Shown here one piece after another: positions 9,800 through 19,061 of a DNA stretch of 51,434 bases (positions are counted from its first letter, which is position 1; each line of letters starts with the position of its first letter). Source of the stretch: CAZHAX01 sp964530325 (GTDB taxonomy: Bacteria; Chloroflexota; Anaerolineae; B4-G1); NCBI GenBank assembly GCA_964530325.1, contig CAZHAX010000022.1, positions 1-51,434 of the forward strand. Direction: 5' to 3'. Position numbers and translations under genes: made by a program. Under the pieces are notes generated by a model. The model searched no databases and was not told the DNA's origin. It saw only the letters and a list, made by a program, of their open reading frames with translations.

Positions 9800-10428
9800 A
9801 GCAACCTTCCCACCAGCTGGCTGCCCAGTATGGCCAGGCCGTCGGTGGGCATGTAGTGGCGGACGGAGGAGTCGAAGAGGACGCGGGCCTGCGCCTCGAA
9901 CTCCTCGTCCCCTTCCCAGTAGGCGAGCGCCAGTCTGAGGCGAGGCAGCACGGCGAAGGCGTAGGCGGCGTCGCCGAGGTCGATCCGCTCCCCGCCCAGC
10001 GACTGGCAGCCCAGACAGAAGGCGGCCAGCCCTGCGCATAGCTCGCGCACCAGCCGGGCGCCGCTGTAACCCTGGAAGGCGTCGGCGTAGAACAACCCGT
10101 CCGGCAGCTCGCGGAAGCCGATCCAGCGGCCGGACGGGACTGTGCCGTCCGCGGAAGCCAGGTAGGTGAGCACCAGGCTCTCCGTGAACGAGGAGGCGGG
10201 ATCAGCAGAATCGGCCCTGTGGATGGAGAACCCATCCGGCGAGACGACCAGTGCCTGCCCGAACAGTGCCAGCCGCAGGTTCCCCTGGCCATCCAACTCG
10301 CAGCCGCTGCGAAGCGCCAGCCTGTCCGCACTGGCTCCAGCCAGCGCCTCCCGGGCCGCCGCGGCCACCGGCGCCAGCCGGTCTACCCACTCCTTCAGTT
10401 GGGCAGCCGGCCTGCCGTCATCGAGCAT
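9769..10428 (-). CDS. DUF3786 family protein
   Basis: A 219-aa soluble protein whose pattern matches DUF3786: a central FRELPDGLFYADAFQGYSG segment, LGGERIDLGDAAYAFAVLPRL near residues 140-165, then YWEGDEEFEAQARVLFD and a terminal YMPTDGLAILGSQLV. The biochemical role of this family is unknown, although it is often found in anaerobes. It is the last gene of the long minus-strand operon and overlaps the end of the preceding 62-aa gene by 11 bp. Its final residues (ETLRVKEDP) and stop codon are encoded within the terminator-like hairpin. Confidence 0.7.
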   Translation of the reverse strand: MLDDGRPAAQLKEWVDRLAPVAAAAREALAGASADRLALRSGCELDGQGNLRLALFGQALVVSPDGFSIHRADSADPASSFTESLVLTYLASADGTVPSGRWIGFRELPDGLFYADAFQGYSGARLVRELCAGLAAFCLGCQSLGGERIDLGDAAYAFAVLPRLRLALAYWEGDEEFEAQARVLFDSSVRHYMPTDGLAILGSQLVGRLLETLRVKEDP

Positions 10429-10606
10429 TCTTGTCCGCTTCGGCGATCAGCCCGGCGAACTCCTCCCACTCCTCCTGGAACAGGTGGAGCGTGTTCGTGC
10501 CCAGCTCCACGTGGTAGGTCGGCTCACCGTCGGGATCGTCCGCCCGCCAGACGGTGAAGTTCTCGGTCTCAGCCAGCACGCCGATGTCCGGTGTTTCCTC
10601 GCTCAT
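10418..10606 (-). CDS. Small acidic protein, 62 aa, unknown function
   Basis: A 62-aa acidic protein beginning MSEETPDIGVLAETENF. The ATG at 10604-10606 is chosen because AGGAGGAA lies at proper distance upstream; a longer frame to 10714 would overlap the AI-2E transporter gene and has no such site. The pattern W-x-A-D-D-P-D-G-E-P-T-Y-H-V-E-L followed by FQEEWEEFAGLI suggests a small beta-sheet plus helix domain. No family is recognised. Overlap with the DUF3786 start suggests coupled translation and a shared function. Confidence 0.7.
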   Translation of the reverse strand: MSEETPDIGVLAETENFTVWRADDPDGEPTYHVELGTNTLHLFQEEWEEFAGLIAEADKNAR

Positions 10607-10676
10607 CAGTGTTCCTCCTGTCAGTGCCGCCCGATCCAGTCTCAATTGGCCACCCTTGTTGTCTCGCGCGGCCTTT

Positions 10677-11891
10677 CTATTCGCCCTCCCCGGGCTGATC
10701 CGTGACCCGGTCACGGGCCTCCAGTCTGCGCCTCAGCCAGCCTGCAGCTGCGTCCCAGAATCTCCTCAGCGCCCCGGGCTTCTCGTCCTCCGGCGGCTTC
10801 TCGGGCTCGGCGAAGGGGTCGCGATCGTAGAGGCGATGGTAGATGTAGCGGGCCAGCACGCGCCCTGTCGCCAGGATCGGGCTGGCCATGAGCAACCCCA
10901 GAATGCCTCCCCTCAGGCCGCCGACGACGAGGGCCACGAGCACGAGCGCCGGATGGAGCTTCAGGCTGCCGCCCATTATCCGGGGCACCAGCACGTTGTT
11001 CTCCACCTGCTGGATGATGATGTACATGACGGCGACGACCGCGGCGAACACCAGTGGATCCAGGGCGGGGAATGTCGCCGAACCCTGCAATACCGCCAGC
11101 AGCACCGCCGGCACTGCGGCGATGATCGGGCCCACGCTGGGCACGAACTCCATGAAGCCGGCCAGCACGCCCAGGGCGACGGCGTACGGCAGCCCCACGA
11201 CTAGGGCCAGCGCGCTGGTGATGATGGCTACGACGACGCCGAGCAGCAGCTGGGCTCGCAGGAACGCTCCCCACACCTTGGTGATCTGATTCCGCAGCCT
11301 CCTGAAGTCCTCGCCGTATCCCGGCGGGGCCAGCCGGTCCAGCTGGTTGGAGAAGCGATCGGCGTCCTTGACCAGGTAGAAGGCGGCGATGAGGATGAAG
11401 ACCAGCCACAGGGCGAATGAGGCTATGTTGATGACGATGTCGAGCGTTCCCTGGACGACGTTGCTCACGAATGCGGTCAGGCTCCGGCTCAGCTCCTCGT
11501 AGATGCTGCTGAGGTCGAACGTGTAATCCCAGATCTCCAGCGGTTGCTCCAGGAACCGGCCGATTGCCCTGATCGCATCTTCGATCTCGGTCTGCAAGGA
11601 GGTGATGGCCCGCTGGATGCTGGGCACGACCGCCACAGGCGCGGCGAGCGTGGCCAAGAGCAAGATAACCAGGAGCAGGAAGATGAGCGTCGCCGCCAGG
11701 CCGCGCGACATGTGCAGCCTGGTATGCATGAAGTTGACGATAGGATTGAGGATGAATGCCAGCAGCAGAGCCATCCCCAAGGGGGCAATCACTTCGCGGA
11801 AGGAATAGAGAAGGTAAACCCCAATGGCCAGACAGATCATGGCCACGATCGCCTTCGTCATCGAGTTCCAGCGGCGTACCGCCTCGCTCAT
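10677..11891 (-). CDS. AI-2E family transporter (PerM/YdiK-like membrane protein)
   Basis: A 404-aa polytopic membrane protein of the AI-2E transporter (UPF0118) superfamily, whose members have been linked to autoinducer-2 export or Na+/H+ antiport. Two hydrophobic hairpins open the protein. A long amphipathic middle region follows, and the C-terminal half holds the conserved LVVGLPYAVALGVLAGFMEFVPSVGP and PALVLVALVVGGLRGGILGLLMASP blocks. It ends in a charged tail. The start at 11891 (MSEAVRRW) is taken because GGAGGG lies upstream and an earlier in-frame start would overlap sppA. The real substrate cannot be told from sequence. Confidence 0.88.
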   Translation of the reverse strand: MSEAVRRWNSMTKAIVAMICLAIGVYLLYSFREVIAPLGMALLLAFILNPIVNFMHTRLHMSRGLAATLIFLLLVILLLATLAAPVAVVPSIQRAITSLQTEIEDAIRAIGRFLEQPLEIWDYTFDLSSIYEELSRSLTAFVSNVVQGTLDIVINIASFALWLVFILIAAFYLVKDADRFSNQLDRLAPPGYGEDFRRLRNQITKVWGAFLRAQLLLGVVVAIITSALALVVGLPYAVALGVLAGFMEFVPSVGPIIAAVPAVLLAVLQGSATFPALDPLVFAAVVAVMYIIIQQVENNVLVPRIMGGSLKLHPALVLVALVVGGLRGGILGLLMASPILATGRVLARYIYHRLYDRDPFAEPEKPPEDEKPGALRRFWDAAAGWLRRRLEARDRVTDQPGEGE

Positions 11892-11916
11892 TCGATCAGA
11901 CCCTCCATTGCTCGAT

Positions 11917-13722
11917 CTAGGCCAGCAGCCGGATCGCCCAGGGGGCAAGCGCCCAAACGCGCTGGGCCTGCGCGGCCCGCAGGCTATCTATCAGCCCGCC
12001 GATGGCCACAGCTCCCAGGCCGCCTGCGCCGCCGAGCACTACCTGGGCCAGGGCGCCGGTCGCCGGCTGCGGAGCGGCCGGAGCGAAGGGTTGGGGCTGC
12101 CTCTCGCGTCGGCCCGGCCCCACGTGCGTGGTAGTGTAGTCTCTGCCAGCCTGCAGGCCTGCCAGCTCCTTGGCCAGGGCCAGTGCGGTCTCGAAGTCAC
12201 CGAGCTCGTCGACCAGGCCGATCTCGCGGGCCTGCACCCCGGTCCACACCCGCCCCCGCGCTACCTCGTCTACCTGCTCCTCGCTCAACCCTCGCCCTTC
12301 GGCCACACGGCGGCAGAAGAGCTCGTAGGTCCGGCTCATCTCGGCCCGCACGGCAGCTCGCTCTTCGGGAGTGAATGGCGCCAGCGTCGACTGCAGGCCG
12401 GCCCGCTCGCCCCGTTGCACCGAGCCGTAGGCCACCCCGAGCTGTTGGGAGGCACCCTTCATCACGATCTTCCCGCCCCAGATGCCGATCGAGCCGGTGA
12501 GCGTATTGGGGCGGGCGACGATCTTGCTGGCCGCAGCGGCCACGTAGTAGCCTCCGGAGGCGGCCTCGCTGCCCATAAGAATGACCACCGGCTTGGTCTC
12601 CCGCAGGCGGCGGACTTCGCGCCAGATCAGGTCGGAAGCGACCGCGGCGCCGCCCGGCGTCTCCAGGTTGAGGATCACCGCCGCCAGCCGGGGGTCCTCC
12701 TCCGCCACGCGCAGCGATTGGATCACGGTGTCCGCGCCCGCCTGGGCCGCGAGGAGGGGCACCGGCAGCGGCAGGCGGCGGCTGCGCCCGGGCATGATCA
12801 TTCCCTCCAGCGAGACGACGCCGATCGCCTGCCGGGTGGTCCACTCGATAGGGCTCCGCAGCCAGGGTGAGGCCTCGCGCCAGGTGCTGGGACGTGATTC
12901 CCTCTGCCGGGTTCTGCCTGGGGCCCACCTGCTCCGCGCCGCTTCCGCGACCGCGCTGTCCTCCTTCAGGTACGCGGCCAGCTCGTCCTCGTAGAGCACG
13001 GCGTCTGCCAGCCCCTCGTCGACAGCCTCCTGCGCCGAAAGCGGCATGCGGTCGATGAGATCGCGGACGCGCTGTTCTTCGATACCGCGGCCGGACCCGA
13101 TGGCGGCCACAATCTCGTCGTAGATCGAGCCGAGGATCGAATCGAGCATCTGCCGGTGAGGCTCCGTCATCGAAGAGCGCAGCAGCGAATCCGGAGAAGT
13201 CTTGTATTCACCGCAGGCCTCCAGATCGGCCTCGATTCCTACCCGGTCCAGCAGGTCCTTCATGAAGAACGGCTCGGCCCGCAGGCCCAGCACCTCCAGG
13301 CTCCCCAGCGGAGGGAGGACGATCTGGTCGCAGGCCGAGGCCAGGTAGTAGTCCCAGGTATCCGCTCCCGCCAGCCAGGCTACCAGGCGCTTCCCTTTCC
13401 GGCGAAGGAGGTCCAATGTGGCCCGAGTGCTGAAGATCGCAGCCGGGCGCGCGGACAGGGTATCGAAGCGGAACAAGACCCCGCGCACACGCTCGTCGTC
13501 GCCGATTCTCTCCGCTGCGCGGCGCAGGTCGGCCAGGCTGGCCTCCGCGGGGAAGATCGGCAGCTGGTTGAATGGAAACGGGAACTGCTCGCGCTGCAGG
13601 CTGAACTCGGGGTAGCTGCCAGTAATGGGCAGAACAACCCACTCGAGCCCGCTGCGCCGCGTCGAGCGGAGCAGGTTGCGGATCGCGGTCACGCCGTTTC
13701 TGATCAGATCGAGTGGCTTCAT
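11917..13722 (-). CDS. sppA: Signal peptide peptidase SppA, 67K double-domain type
   Basis: A 601-aa Ser/Lys-dyad protease of family S49 that degrades cleaved signal peptides at the membrane. The two tandem ClpP-like domains carry the dyad in separate halves: Lys about 174 in GEYKTSPD (N-terminal domain) and Ser about 389 in SEAASGGYYVA (C-terminal domain), matching the E. coli arrangement. An obvious N-terminal anchor is lacking, but residues near 550-575 are Gly/Ala-rich and hydrophobic. A TTG lies upstream in frame at 13737. The ATG at 13722 is preferred because AAGGAA precedes it. It lies 24 bp after tsaD. Confidence 0.92.
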   Translation of the reverse strand: MKPLDLIRNGVTAIRNLLRSTRRSGLEWVVLPITGSYPEFSLQREQFPFPFNQLPIFPAEASLADLRRAAERIGDDERVRGVLFRFDTLSARPAAIFSTRATLDLLRRKGKRLVAWLAGADTWDYYLASACDQIVLPPLGSLEVLGLRAEPFFMKDLLDRVGIEADLEACGEYKTSPDSLLRSSMTEPHRQMLDSILGSIYDEIVAAIGSGRGIEEQRVRDLIDRMPLSAQEAVDEGLADAVLYEDELAAYLKEDSAVAEAARSRWAPGRTRQRESRPSTWREASPWLRSPIEWTTRQAIGVVSLEGMIMPGRSRRLPLPVPLLAAQAGADTVIQSLRVAEEDPRLAAVILNLETPGGAAVASDLIWREVRRLRETKPVVILMGSEAASGGYYVAAAASKIVARPNTLTGSIGIWGGKIVMKGASQQLGVAYGSVQRGERAGLQSTLAPFTPEERAAVRAEMSRTYELFCRRVAEGRGLSEEQVDEVARGRVWTGVQAREIGLVDELGDFETALALAKELAGLQAGRDYTTTHVGPGRRERQPQPFAPAAPQPATGALAQVVLGGAGGLGAVAIGGLIDSLRAAQAQRVWALAPWAIRLLA

Positions 13723-13746
13723 CGGATTCCTTGTCAACTGCGCGGA

Positions 13747-14775
13747 TCAGACGAGCCGCAGCCCGGGCAGTACGTCCAGATCCCAGCCCGCTCGCTCGCC
13801 GGCCCGGTAGTGCTGATAGGCGCAGGCGCCGACCATTGCCGCGTTGTCCGTACAGAAGACGAGCGGCGGGTAGTAGACGGGCACGCTGGCCCGCTCTGCC
13901 GCTGTATGGCGCAGGGCCTGGTTGGCCGAAACGCCGCCGCAGAGCAGAACGGCGCTGGCTCCGTATTCCTCCGCAGCGCGTGCCGCCTTGGCGCTCAAAA
14001 CGTCGATTATCGCGGCCTGGAAGCTAGCGGCAAGGTCGGCCAGCGGCTGGCCCTGAGGGGGCTCTTCGTATTCCTGCACCTTCATCAGGACGGCGGTCTT
14101 CAGGCCGCTGAAGCTGAAATCGTAGCTGTCGCTGAGCCAGGACCGGGGGAAGGCGGTGCTCTCCGGGTCGCCCTCCCGCGCCGCCTTCTCGATCGCCGGA
14201 CCGCCGGGGTAGGGCAGTCCCAACAGGCGGCCTACCTTGTCGAAAGCTTCGCCAGCGGCGTCGTCGAGCGTGCCGCCCAGGTACTCGTACCGGCCGTGAT
14301 CGGACATCAGGATCAGCTCGCTGTGGCCGCCGGAGACGATCAAGGCCAGCAGCGGGAATTCCAGCTCGGCCGGCCACGCGGAGCCCTCGCTATCTGTCTC
14401 CAGCCAGTGGGCATAGATGTGCGCCTCCAGGTGGTTGACGCCCAGCAGAGGCAATCCACTGCCCATGGCCAGGCCCTTGGCGGCGTTGACGCCCACCAGC
14501 AGCGACCCGCTCAACCCGGGGCCGTTCGTCGCCGCCACCGCGTCCAGGTCCCCGAAGTCGACGTGGGCCTCCTGCATCGCCTGCTCGATCACGGGGACGA
14601 TGGCCTCGATGTGGGCCCGCGAGGCGATCTCCGGATAGACGCCCCCGTAGCGGGCGTGCAGCTCCACCTGAGAGGCGACCACGTTGCTGGCGATGCGACG
14701 CCCGCCTTCGATGACCGCAGCGGCGGTCTCGTCGCACGAGGTTTCGAGAGCCAGGATCCGCGCGCCCGAATTCAC
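13747..14775 (-). CDS. tsaD: tRNA N6-adenosine threonylcarbamoyltransferase TsaD
   Basis: A 342-aa catalytic subunit (Kae1/TsaD, ASKHA fold) that transfers the threonylcarbamoyl group to A37 of ANN-decoding tRNAs. It starts with ILALETSCDETAAAVI and carries the metal-binding pair in NHLEAHIYAHW (about residues 108-118). Further family blocks are LIVSGGHSELI and the ATP-site region GGVSANQALR, and the C-terminal D(N)AAMVGACAYQHY block is present. Length is normal. The start is GTG (14773-14775), directly abutting the stop of the M24 peptidase gene. TsaB, TsaC and TsaE are not in this window. Confidence 0.95.
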   Translation of the reverse strand: MNSGARILALETSCDETAAAVIEGGRRIASNVVASQVELHARYGGVYPEIASRAHIEAIVPVIEQAMQEAHVDFGDLDAVAATNGPGLSGSLLVGVNAAKGLAMGSGLPLLGVNHLEAHIYAHWLETDSEGSAWPAELEFPLLALIVSGGHSELILMSDHGRYEYLGGTLDDAAGEAFDKVGRLLGLPYPGGPAIEKAAREGDPESTAFPRSWLSDSYDFSFSGLKTAVLMKVQEYEEPPQGQPLADLAASFQAAIIDVLSAKAARAAEEYGASAVLLCGGVSANQALRHTAAERASVPVYYPPLVFCTDNAAMVGACAYQHYRAGERAGWDLDVLPGLRLV

Positions 14776-16002
14776 TCAGCCTACCTCGATCACCAGGTCC
14801 TTGGGGAATGGCGTGAGGTTATGCACCGTACCGCCCGAGTCTATCCATACCACGTCCTCGATCCGGATGCCGAAACCCTTGTCCGGGTAGTAGAGCCCGG
14901 GCTCGCAGGTGAAGACGTGGCCCGGCTTGAGCGCGTCTCTGTTGTGCTCCTGGTCCCGGAAGCTCGGCTCCTCGTGGACGTCGAGCCCCAGGCCGTGACC
15001 GACCGTATGGACGTAGCCGCGCTCCGTCTGCGGGTCCTCGGCTACCGTCGGGTGTCCCCGGCCGGCGAAGAAGTCGCAGGTCATCTGCTGGTACCGCCGC
15101 GCGTCGGCGCCAACCTGATATGCCTCCAGAAGCATTGTCTGGCACTCGCTCACGTCATTGTAGGCCTCTTCGACCTCGCGCGGGGCGTAGCCCAGGCAGA
15201 AGGTGCGCGTCATGTCGAAGAAGTAGCCGCCTCCGCGCTCGCGCGGGAAGATGTCGAAGACGATCGTCTTGCCCAGCATGAGTACGTCCGCAGATCGCCC
15301 CTTGTTGTGGGGCACGCCGGCGTCTCTCCCGATGGAGAGGATGAAACCCTCCGGGTCCTCCATCTCCTGCTCGGCGATGAGCCGGTTGACCTCCTGCCGG
15401 ACGTGACCTAGCGTGAGAGGGCTCGAGTCTGCCATCACGACGATCTCGTCTGCCACCTGGTGGGAGTGGATGTAGTCGAGCGTCCGGGCCACGACCTCGC
15501 CGGTGCGCCGTCCCACCTCGCGGATGCGCTCGCCCTCGCTATCGTCCTTCGTGGCCCGTGCGGCGGTGATCAGCGGCACGTCGAACTCGCCGACGACCTC
15601 GATCGCTTCGATCTCGTCGTTGAGCGCGCTCAGCAGCGTATAGGACGCTCCTCGATCCGCCGCGCCGTAGAAGCCGACCCGGCCACTCACTCCGAAATCG
15701 GCGAAGATGCGCCGGTGGAGCTCGACGGTCGCCCCCAGCGCGCTGCCCGCCTCCCGCTCCAGCTTGGCGTAGTCGTACTGGCCCAGGTTCTCCACGCGCA
15801 GGCCGCTGGCCGTCGCCTCCTCCCGCTCCATGGGCCAGCAGAAGAGGACCGGCTCCTCGCCTCGCTTCTTCAGCACCATGGCCCTGGTCAGGCCGGCGCC
15901 GTTCGTCAGGTAGTACAGGGCAGGGTTCCCCTGCACCGGTCCCGCGGCGAGCGCCGCATCCAGCCCGCGCTCCTTCATCAGTAGGTCCAGGTCATCCTTC
16001 AC
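14776..16002 (-). CDS. M24 family metallopeptidase (Xaa-Pro aminopeptidase-like)
   Basis: A 408-aa two-domain enzyme with a creatinase-like N-terminal domain (about 1-150) and a pita-bread catalytic domain. The dinuclear metal ligands of M24 can be followed: Asp in VFDIFPRERGGG, Asp in FFDMTRTF, His in HTVGHGLGLDVHE, Glu in CEPGLYYP and Glu in GIRIEDVV. This fits aminopeptidase P or prolidase activity on Xaa-Pro peptides. The start codon is GTG at 16000-16002 with only a weak ribosome-binding site. Its stop abuts the tsaD start without spacing, so the two are translated together. Confidence 0.9.
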   Translation of the reverse strand: MKDDLDLLMKERGLDAALAAGPVQGNPALYYLTNGAGLTRAMVLKKRGEEPVLFCWPMEREEATASGLRVENLGQYDYAKLEREAGSALGATVELHRRIFADFGVSGRVGFYGAADRGASYTLLSALNDEIEAIEVVGEFDVPLITAARATKDDSEGERIREVGRRTGEVVARTLDYIHSHQVADEIVVMADSSPLTLGHVRQEVNRLIAEQEMEDPEGFILSIGRDAGVPHNKGRSADVLMLGKTIVFDIFPRERGGGYFFDMTRTFCLGYAPREVEEAYNDVSECQTMLLEAYQVGADARRYQQMTCDFFAGRGHPTVAEDPQTERGYVHTVGHGLGLDVHEEPSFRDQEHNRDALKPGHVFTCEPGLYYPDKGFGIRIEDVVWIDSGGTVHNLTPFPKDLVIEVG

Positions 16003-16034
16003 GTTTCACCGTCTACCCTTGATGCCGTCCTCGC

Positions 16035-16736
16035 TCACAATAGATCCAGCAGCTCGTACAGATTGCGTACCGGTGTCTCCTCCGGACTGGCGCCGTTCTC
16101 GCTCCGATCGATGAGCACCGCCTGCATGCCCACGGCTCGGGGTCCGGCGACGTCCCACTCCGGGTTATCGCCCACGAAGAGCGAGTGCTGCGCCTCCGTC
16201 TTCGTCTTGGCCAGGGCGAACTCGAAGATCTGCCTGGCTGGCTTGCGCCAGCCCACGTCAGTACAGAAGACGACGGCGTCGACCTGATCGTAGAGCCCCT
16301 GCCTGCGCAGTTCCTTGCGCCACAGCTGGCCGGGGCTGCCCCAGGGCGTGTTGGAGACGATCGCCAGCCTGAGGCCGCGCGACCTCAGTTCCGCAAGCGC
16401 GGGCAGCGTGTCCTCGTAGCGCCGCCCTCGCGCGTAGACAGGGCGCATGAAGGCCTGGCAGAGCTCCCTCTCCAACTCTGGTGATTCGCTCAGGCCGTCC
16501 AGCTGGAAGATGTGGGCCAGCCTCTCTTCCAGGGGATGGACCCGATGGTCGCCTGTGCTCCCTTGGGCGGACCCGGCCCTGGCCCGCACCTCGCCCGGCT
16601 CCATAGCCAGCAGACCGCGCGATCGGAGCAGCTCCTCCACCTCGTGCAGCGCCTCGTCGTAGACCACGCTCGCCTCAGCGCTGCTGAAGTAGTGGACCAG
16701 CGTGCCCCCCAGGTCGAAAAGCACGGCTCGCTTCAT
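16035..16736 (-). CDS. HAD superfamily hydrolase
   Basis: A 233-aa HAD hydrolase of subfamily IA. Motif I reads FDLGGTLVHYF, so the nucleophile Asp8 is present while the usual second Asp is Gly, as in some YihX/YjjG-like members. Motif II is IVSNTPWGSPG, motif III includes the Lys in GWRKPARQIF, and motif IV is FVGDNPEWDVAGPRAVGMQ. A small-molecule phosphatase role is likely, with unknown substrate. The ATG overlaps the selA stop by 4 bp (ATGA), indicating translational coupling. Confidence 0.88.
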   Translation of the reverse strand: MKRAVLFDLGGTLVHYFSSAEASVVYDEALHEVEELLRSRGLLAMEPGEVRARAGSAQGSTGDHRVHPLEERLAHIFQLDGLSESPELERELCQAFMRPVYARGRRYEDTLPALAELRSRGLRLAIVSNTPWGSPGQLWRKELRRQGLYDQVDAVVFCTDVGWRKPARQIFEFALAKTKTEAQHSLFVGDNPEWDVAGPRAVGMQAVLIDRSENGASPEETPVRNLYELLDLL

Positions 16737-18115
16737 GTCGCTCCGCCTGCCGTCTCCCGGATGGTGGCCAGGAGCTGATCCTCCTGCTCGGCCAGCACCG
16801 TCCGCGGGTCGAGCACCAGGCGCCCGTCTTCGATGCGGGCGATGACCGGCGGGCTGGCAGCGCGCAGCGCCGCAGCCAGAGCGTCCGGCCCCTCGCTGCC
16901 AAGGGCGACCAGCTTGGTGGGCAGCGTCTCGCCGGGCAGGCTTCCCCCGCCCACCGTCGATGCGCCGTCGATGACCTCCGCTTCCAGCCCGGCCCGCCGC
17001 AGGCTGCGAATCCAGCTCCGGGCGCGCCTGGTGACCTCGTCCAGGGGCTGGGAGATCATGCGCCAGACCGGTATCTCCTGCTCTGCTTCGCCCTTCAGGT
17101 AGTGGAGCAGCGTGGCCTGGAGCGCCGCCAGGCAGAGCTTGTCCGGCCGCAGCGCGCGGACCAGGGGATGGCGCTTGAGGGAGTCAACCAGGGCGGCCTG
17201 GCCCACGATGATCCCGGCCTGCGGGCCGCCGAGCAGCTTGTCGCCGCTGAAGCAGATGACCGCCGCTCCGTCCGACACCGCCTCCTGCACCGTCGGCTCG
17301 TGGGCCAGGCCGTAGCGGGCGGTATCGAGCAGCGCGCCGCTCCCTATGTCGTAGACGACCGGCATTTGCCGCTCTGCGCCCAGGCGCACCAGCTCGGGCA
17401 GTGCCGGCTCGGTGGTGAAGCCGACGATGCGGAAGTTGGAGTGGTGCGCCAGGAGGATCAGCGCCGCGTCGTCGTTGGCATCCAGCGCCGCCTCGTAGTC
17501 GCGCAGGTGGGTCCGATTCGTAGTGCCCACCTCGATCAGCCGAGCCCCGCTCTGGGCCATCACTTCGGGCACGCGAAAACCCCCGCCGATCTCGACCAGC
17601 TGCCCGCGGGAGATGATCACGCCTCGCCCCTGCGCCAGTCCGGTCAGCGCCAGGAGCACTGCGCCGGCGTTGTTGTTGACCACCAACCCCGCTTCGGCCC
17701 CGGTCACGGCCTGCAGCGGGCCCTCGATGTGGGTCTGCCGCCGGCCACGGTGCCCTGCAGCGACGTCGTACTCCAACGTCGAGTAGCCCCGGCTCACCTC
17801 CTGGGCGGCTGCCCGGGCTGCCGCGGAGAGGGGGGCGCGCCCCAGGTTGGTGTGGATGATCACGCCTGTGGCGTTGATCACCGGCCGGAGCGTGCTGGCC
17901 AGCCTTGACTGCAGCTCCTGCCGGCAGCGGGCGACGAGGACCTCCATTGGCGGCAGGTCCGCCCCCGCTTGCACCTCGCCGCGCACCGCATCGAGCGTAT
18001 GCCGGATCGCCTCCACCGTCTGCTGGCGCCCGTACGAAGCTATCAGTTCCTCAACCGCCTCGTGGCCCAGCAGCCGGTCGACGCTGGGCAGGCGGCGCAG
18101 TCTAGAGCTAGTCAT
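16733..18115 (-). CDS. selA: L-seryl-tRNA(Sec) selenium transferase SelA
   Basis: A 460-aa PLP enzyme that converts seryl-tRNA(Sec) to selenocysteinyl-tRNA(Sec). Family landmarks are RLPSVDRLL at the start, NATGVIIHTNLGRAPLS near residue 90, NNNAGAVLL, EIGGGFRVPEVM and the PLP-lysine block FSGDKLLGGPQAGII. A further conserved segment, STVGGGSLPGETLPT, lies near the C-terminus. Length is usual. The start is set at 18115 because an earlier in-frame start (18199) would lie far inside the upstream gene; the start codon region overlaps the TtuA-like stop by 8 bp. The other Sec genes (selB, selC, selD) are not in the window, and no in-frame UGA readthrough gene was recognised here. Confidence 0.95.
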   Translation of the reverse strand: MTSSRLRRLPSVDRLLGHEAVEELIASYGRQQTVEAIRHTLDAVRGEVQAGADLPPMEVLVARCRQELQSRLASTLRPVINATGVIIHTNLGRAPLSAAARAAAQEVSRGYSTLEYDVAAGHRGRRQTHIEGPLQAVTGAEAGLVVNNNAGAVLLALTGLAQGRGVIISRGQLVEIGGGFRVPEVMAQSGARLIEVGTTNRTHLRDYEAALDANDDAALILLAHHSNFRIVGFTTEPALPELVRLGAERQMPVVYDIGSGALLDTARYGLAHEPTVQEAVSDGAAVICFSGDKLLGGPQAGIIVGQAALVDSLKRHPLVRALRPDKLCLAALQATLLHYLKGEAEQEIPVWRMISQPLDEVTRRARSWIRSLRRAGLEAEVIDGASTVGGGSLPGETLPTKLVALGSEGPDALAAALRAASPPVIARIEDGRLVLDPRTVLAEQEDQLLATIRETAGGAT

Positions 18116-19049
18116 CCTGCTGGCGGTCCTTTGCGTTCTCCGTCCTCTGCCACAGGCGGCAGAAAGCGCACAGCCCCGGCGCCGTCGTCGGCTGCCCACA
18201 GCTCTCGCAGGGATGGAGTTCCACGTCCTCCGCCCGTTGGGCGAAGAACCCCTCCTTCCGCGCGCGCAGCAAGCCCAGGTAGAACTGCTGCTTGGTGCCG
18301 GGCGCCTGCTCCTCCATCGTATTCAGGATCTCCTTATGGCGCAGACTGGTCGCTCCGACGGCGTACGGGCATTCCTCGTAGATGTAGTCGATCCCCTTCA
18401 TGAGCGCGTAGGCGGCCGTCTCCCGCTCGTAGAAGCGGCAGAGCGGCTTGACCTTCCGGGCCAGGCCGTCGCCGTGCTCGGGCAGAACCGGCGCCTGGCG
18501 CGCTATATACCCGGTCTGCCAGTGGAGCACGTTGCCGAACAGCACGGCGGCCTCGTCGTCCAGGTTGTGCCCTGTGGCCAACACGTCGTACCCACCGTCG
18601 CGAGCGACGCGGTTCATCACGTGCCGCTTGACCAGCCCGCACACCGAGCAGGGCTTTCCGCGCCCGCGCCGCCCCAGCCGCGCAGCCTCGGGCAGCGTCT
18701 TGCTGTACTCTGCTTCGATATCGACGACCAGCAGTTCGGCGCCCTGGCGCGACGCGGCGAACTGCTCTGCCTTCTCGCGCGACCGGGCAGAGTAGCCCTC
18801 GATGCCCAGGTCGATGTACAGCCCTGCGGCCGGGTAGCCCAGCTGCAGCAGCACGTCCCACAGGGCCAGGCTGTCCTTCCCTCCGGAGACGGCGACCAGC
18901 ACTCGCTCCTTCGGCCCGAACATCCCGTACTTCTTGATCGTGCCCTGCGTCCGCTCCTGAAACCACTCCGGGTAGTGTGTCTCGCAGAGCGCCAGCTTGT
19001 GCTGGCGCATGTTGAATGCGGCCCGACTGCTGCAGCGGCGGCACTTCAT
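18108..19049 (-). CDS. ttuA: tRNA 2-thiolation protein, TtuA-like (TtcA/TilS PP-loop superfamily)
   Basis: A 313-aa PP-loop ATP pyrophosphatase resembling TtuA, which makes 2-thio-ribothymidine at position 54 of tRNA in thermophiles. An N-terminal zinc finger uses Cys3, Cys6, Cys22 and His25. The ATP loop SGGKDS is at 55-60. Cys134 and Cys137 (CSVC) plus Cys227 (EECPY) match the three Cys that hold the TtuA Fe-S cluster, and the C-terminal zinc finger uses Cys281, Cys284, Cys294 and Cys297. The sulfur-carrier candidate TtuB is encoded two genes upstream, supporting TtuA over archaeal Ncs6/CTU1-like s2U34 enzymes, though position specificity is inferred. The preceding plsY gene ends 12 bp upstream. 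Confidence 0.85.
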   Translation of the reverse strand: MKCRRCSSRAAFNMRQHKLALCETHYPEWFQERTQGTIKKYGMFGPKERVLVAVSGGKDSLALWDVLLQLGYPAAGLYIDLGIEGYSARSREKAEQFAASRQGAELLVVDIEAEYSKTLPEAARLGRRGRGKPCSVCGLVKRHVMNRVARDGGYDVLATGHNLDDEAAVLFGNVLHWQTGYIARQAPVLPEHGDGLARKVKPLCRFYERETAAYALMKGIDYIYEECPYAVGATSLRHKEILNTMEEQAPGTKQQFYLGLLRARKEGFFAQRAEDVELHPCESCGQPTTAPGLCAFCRLWQRTENAKDRQQDD

Positions 19050-19061
19050 CCTTCGATCCCG

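Noticed and set aside
16733..18115. A selenoprotein gene or tRNA-Sec in the window because selA is present
   Set aside because: No in-frame UGA flanked by coding sequence, no SECIS-like candidate and no 90-nt tRNA-Sec cloverleaf was recognised; the other sel genes must lie elsewhere.
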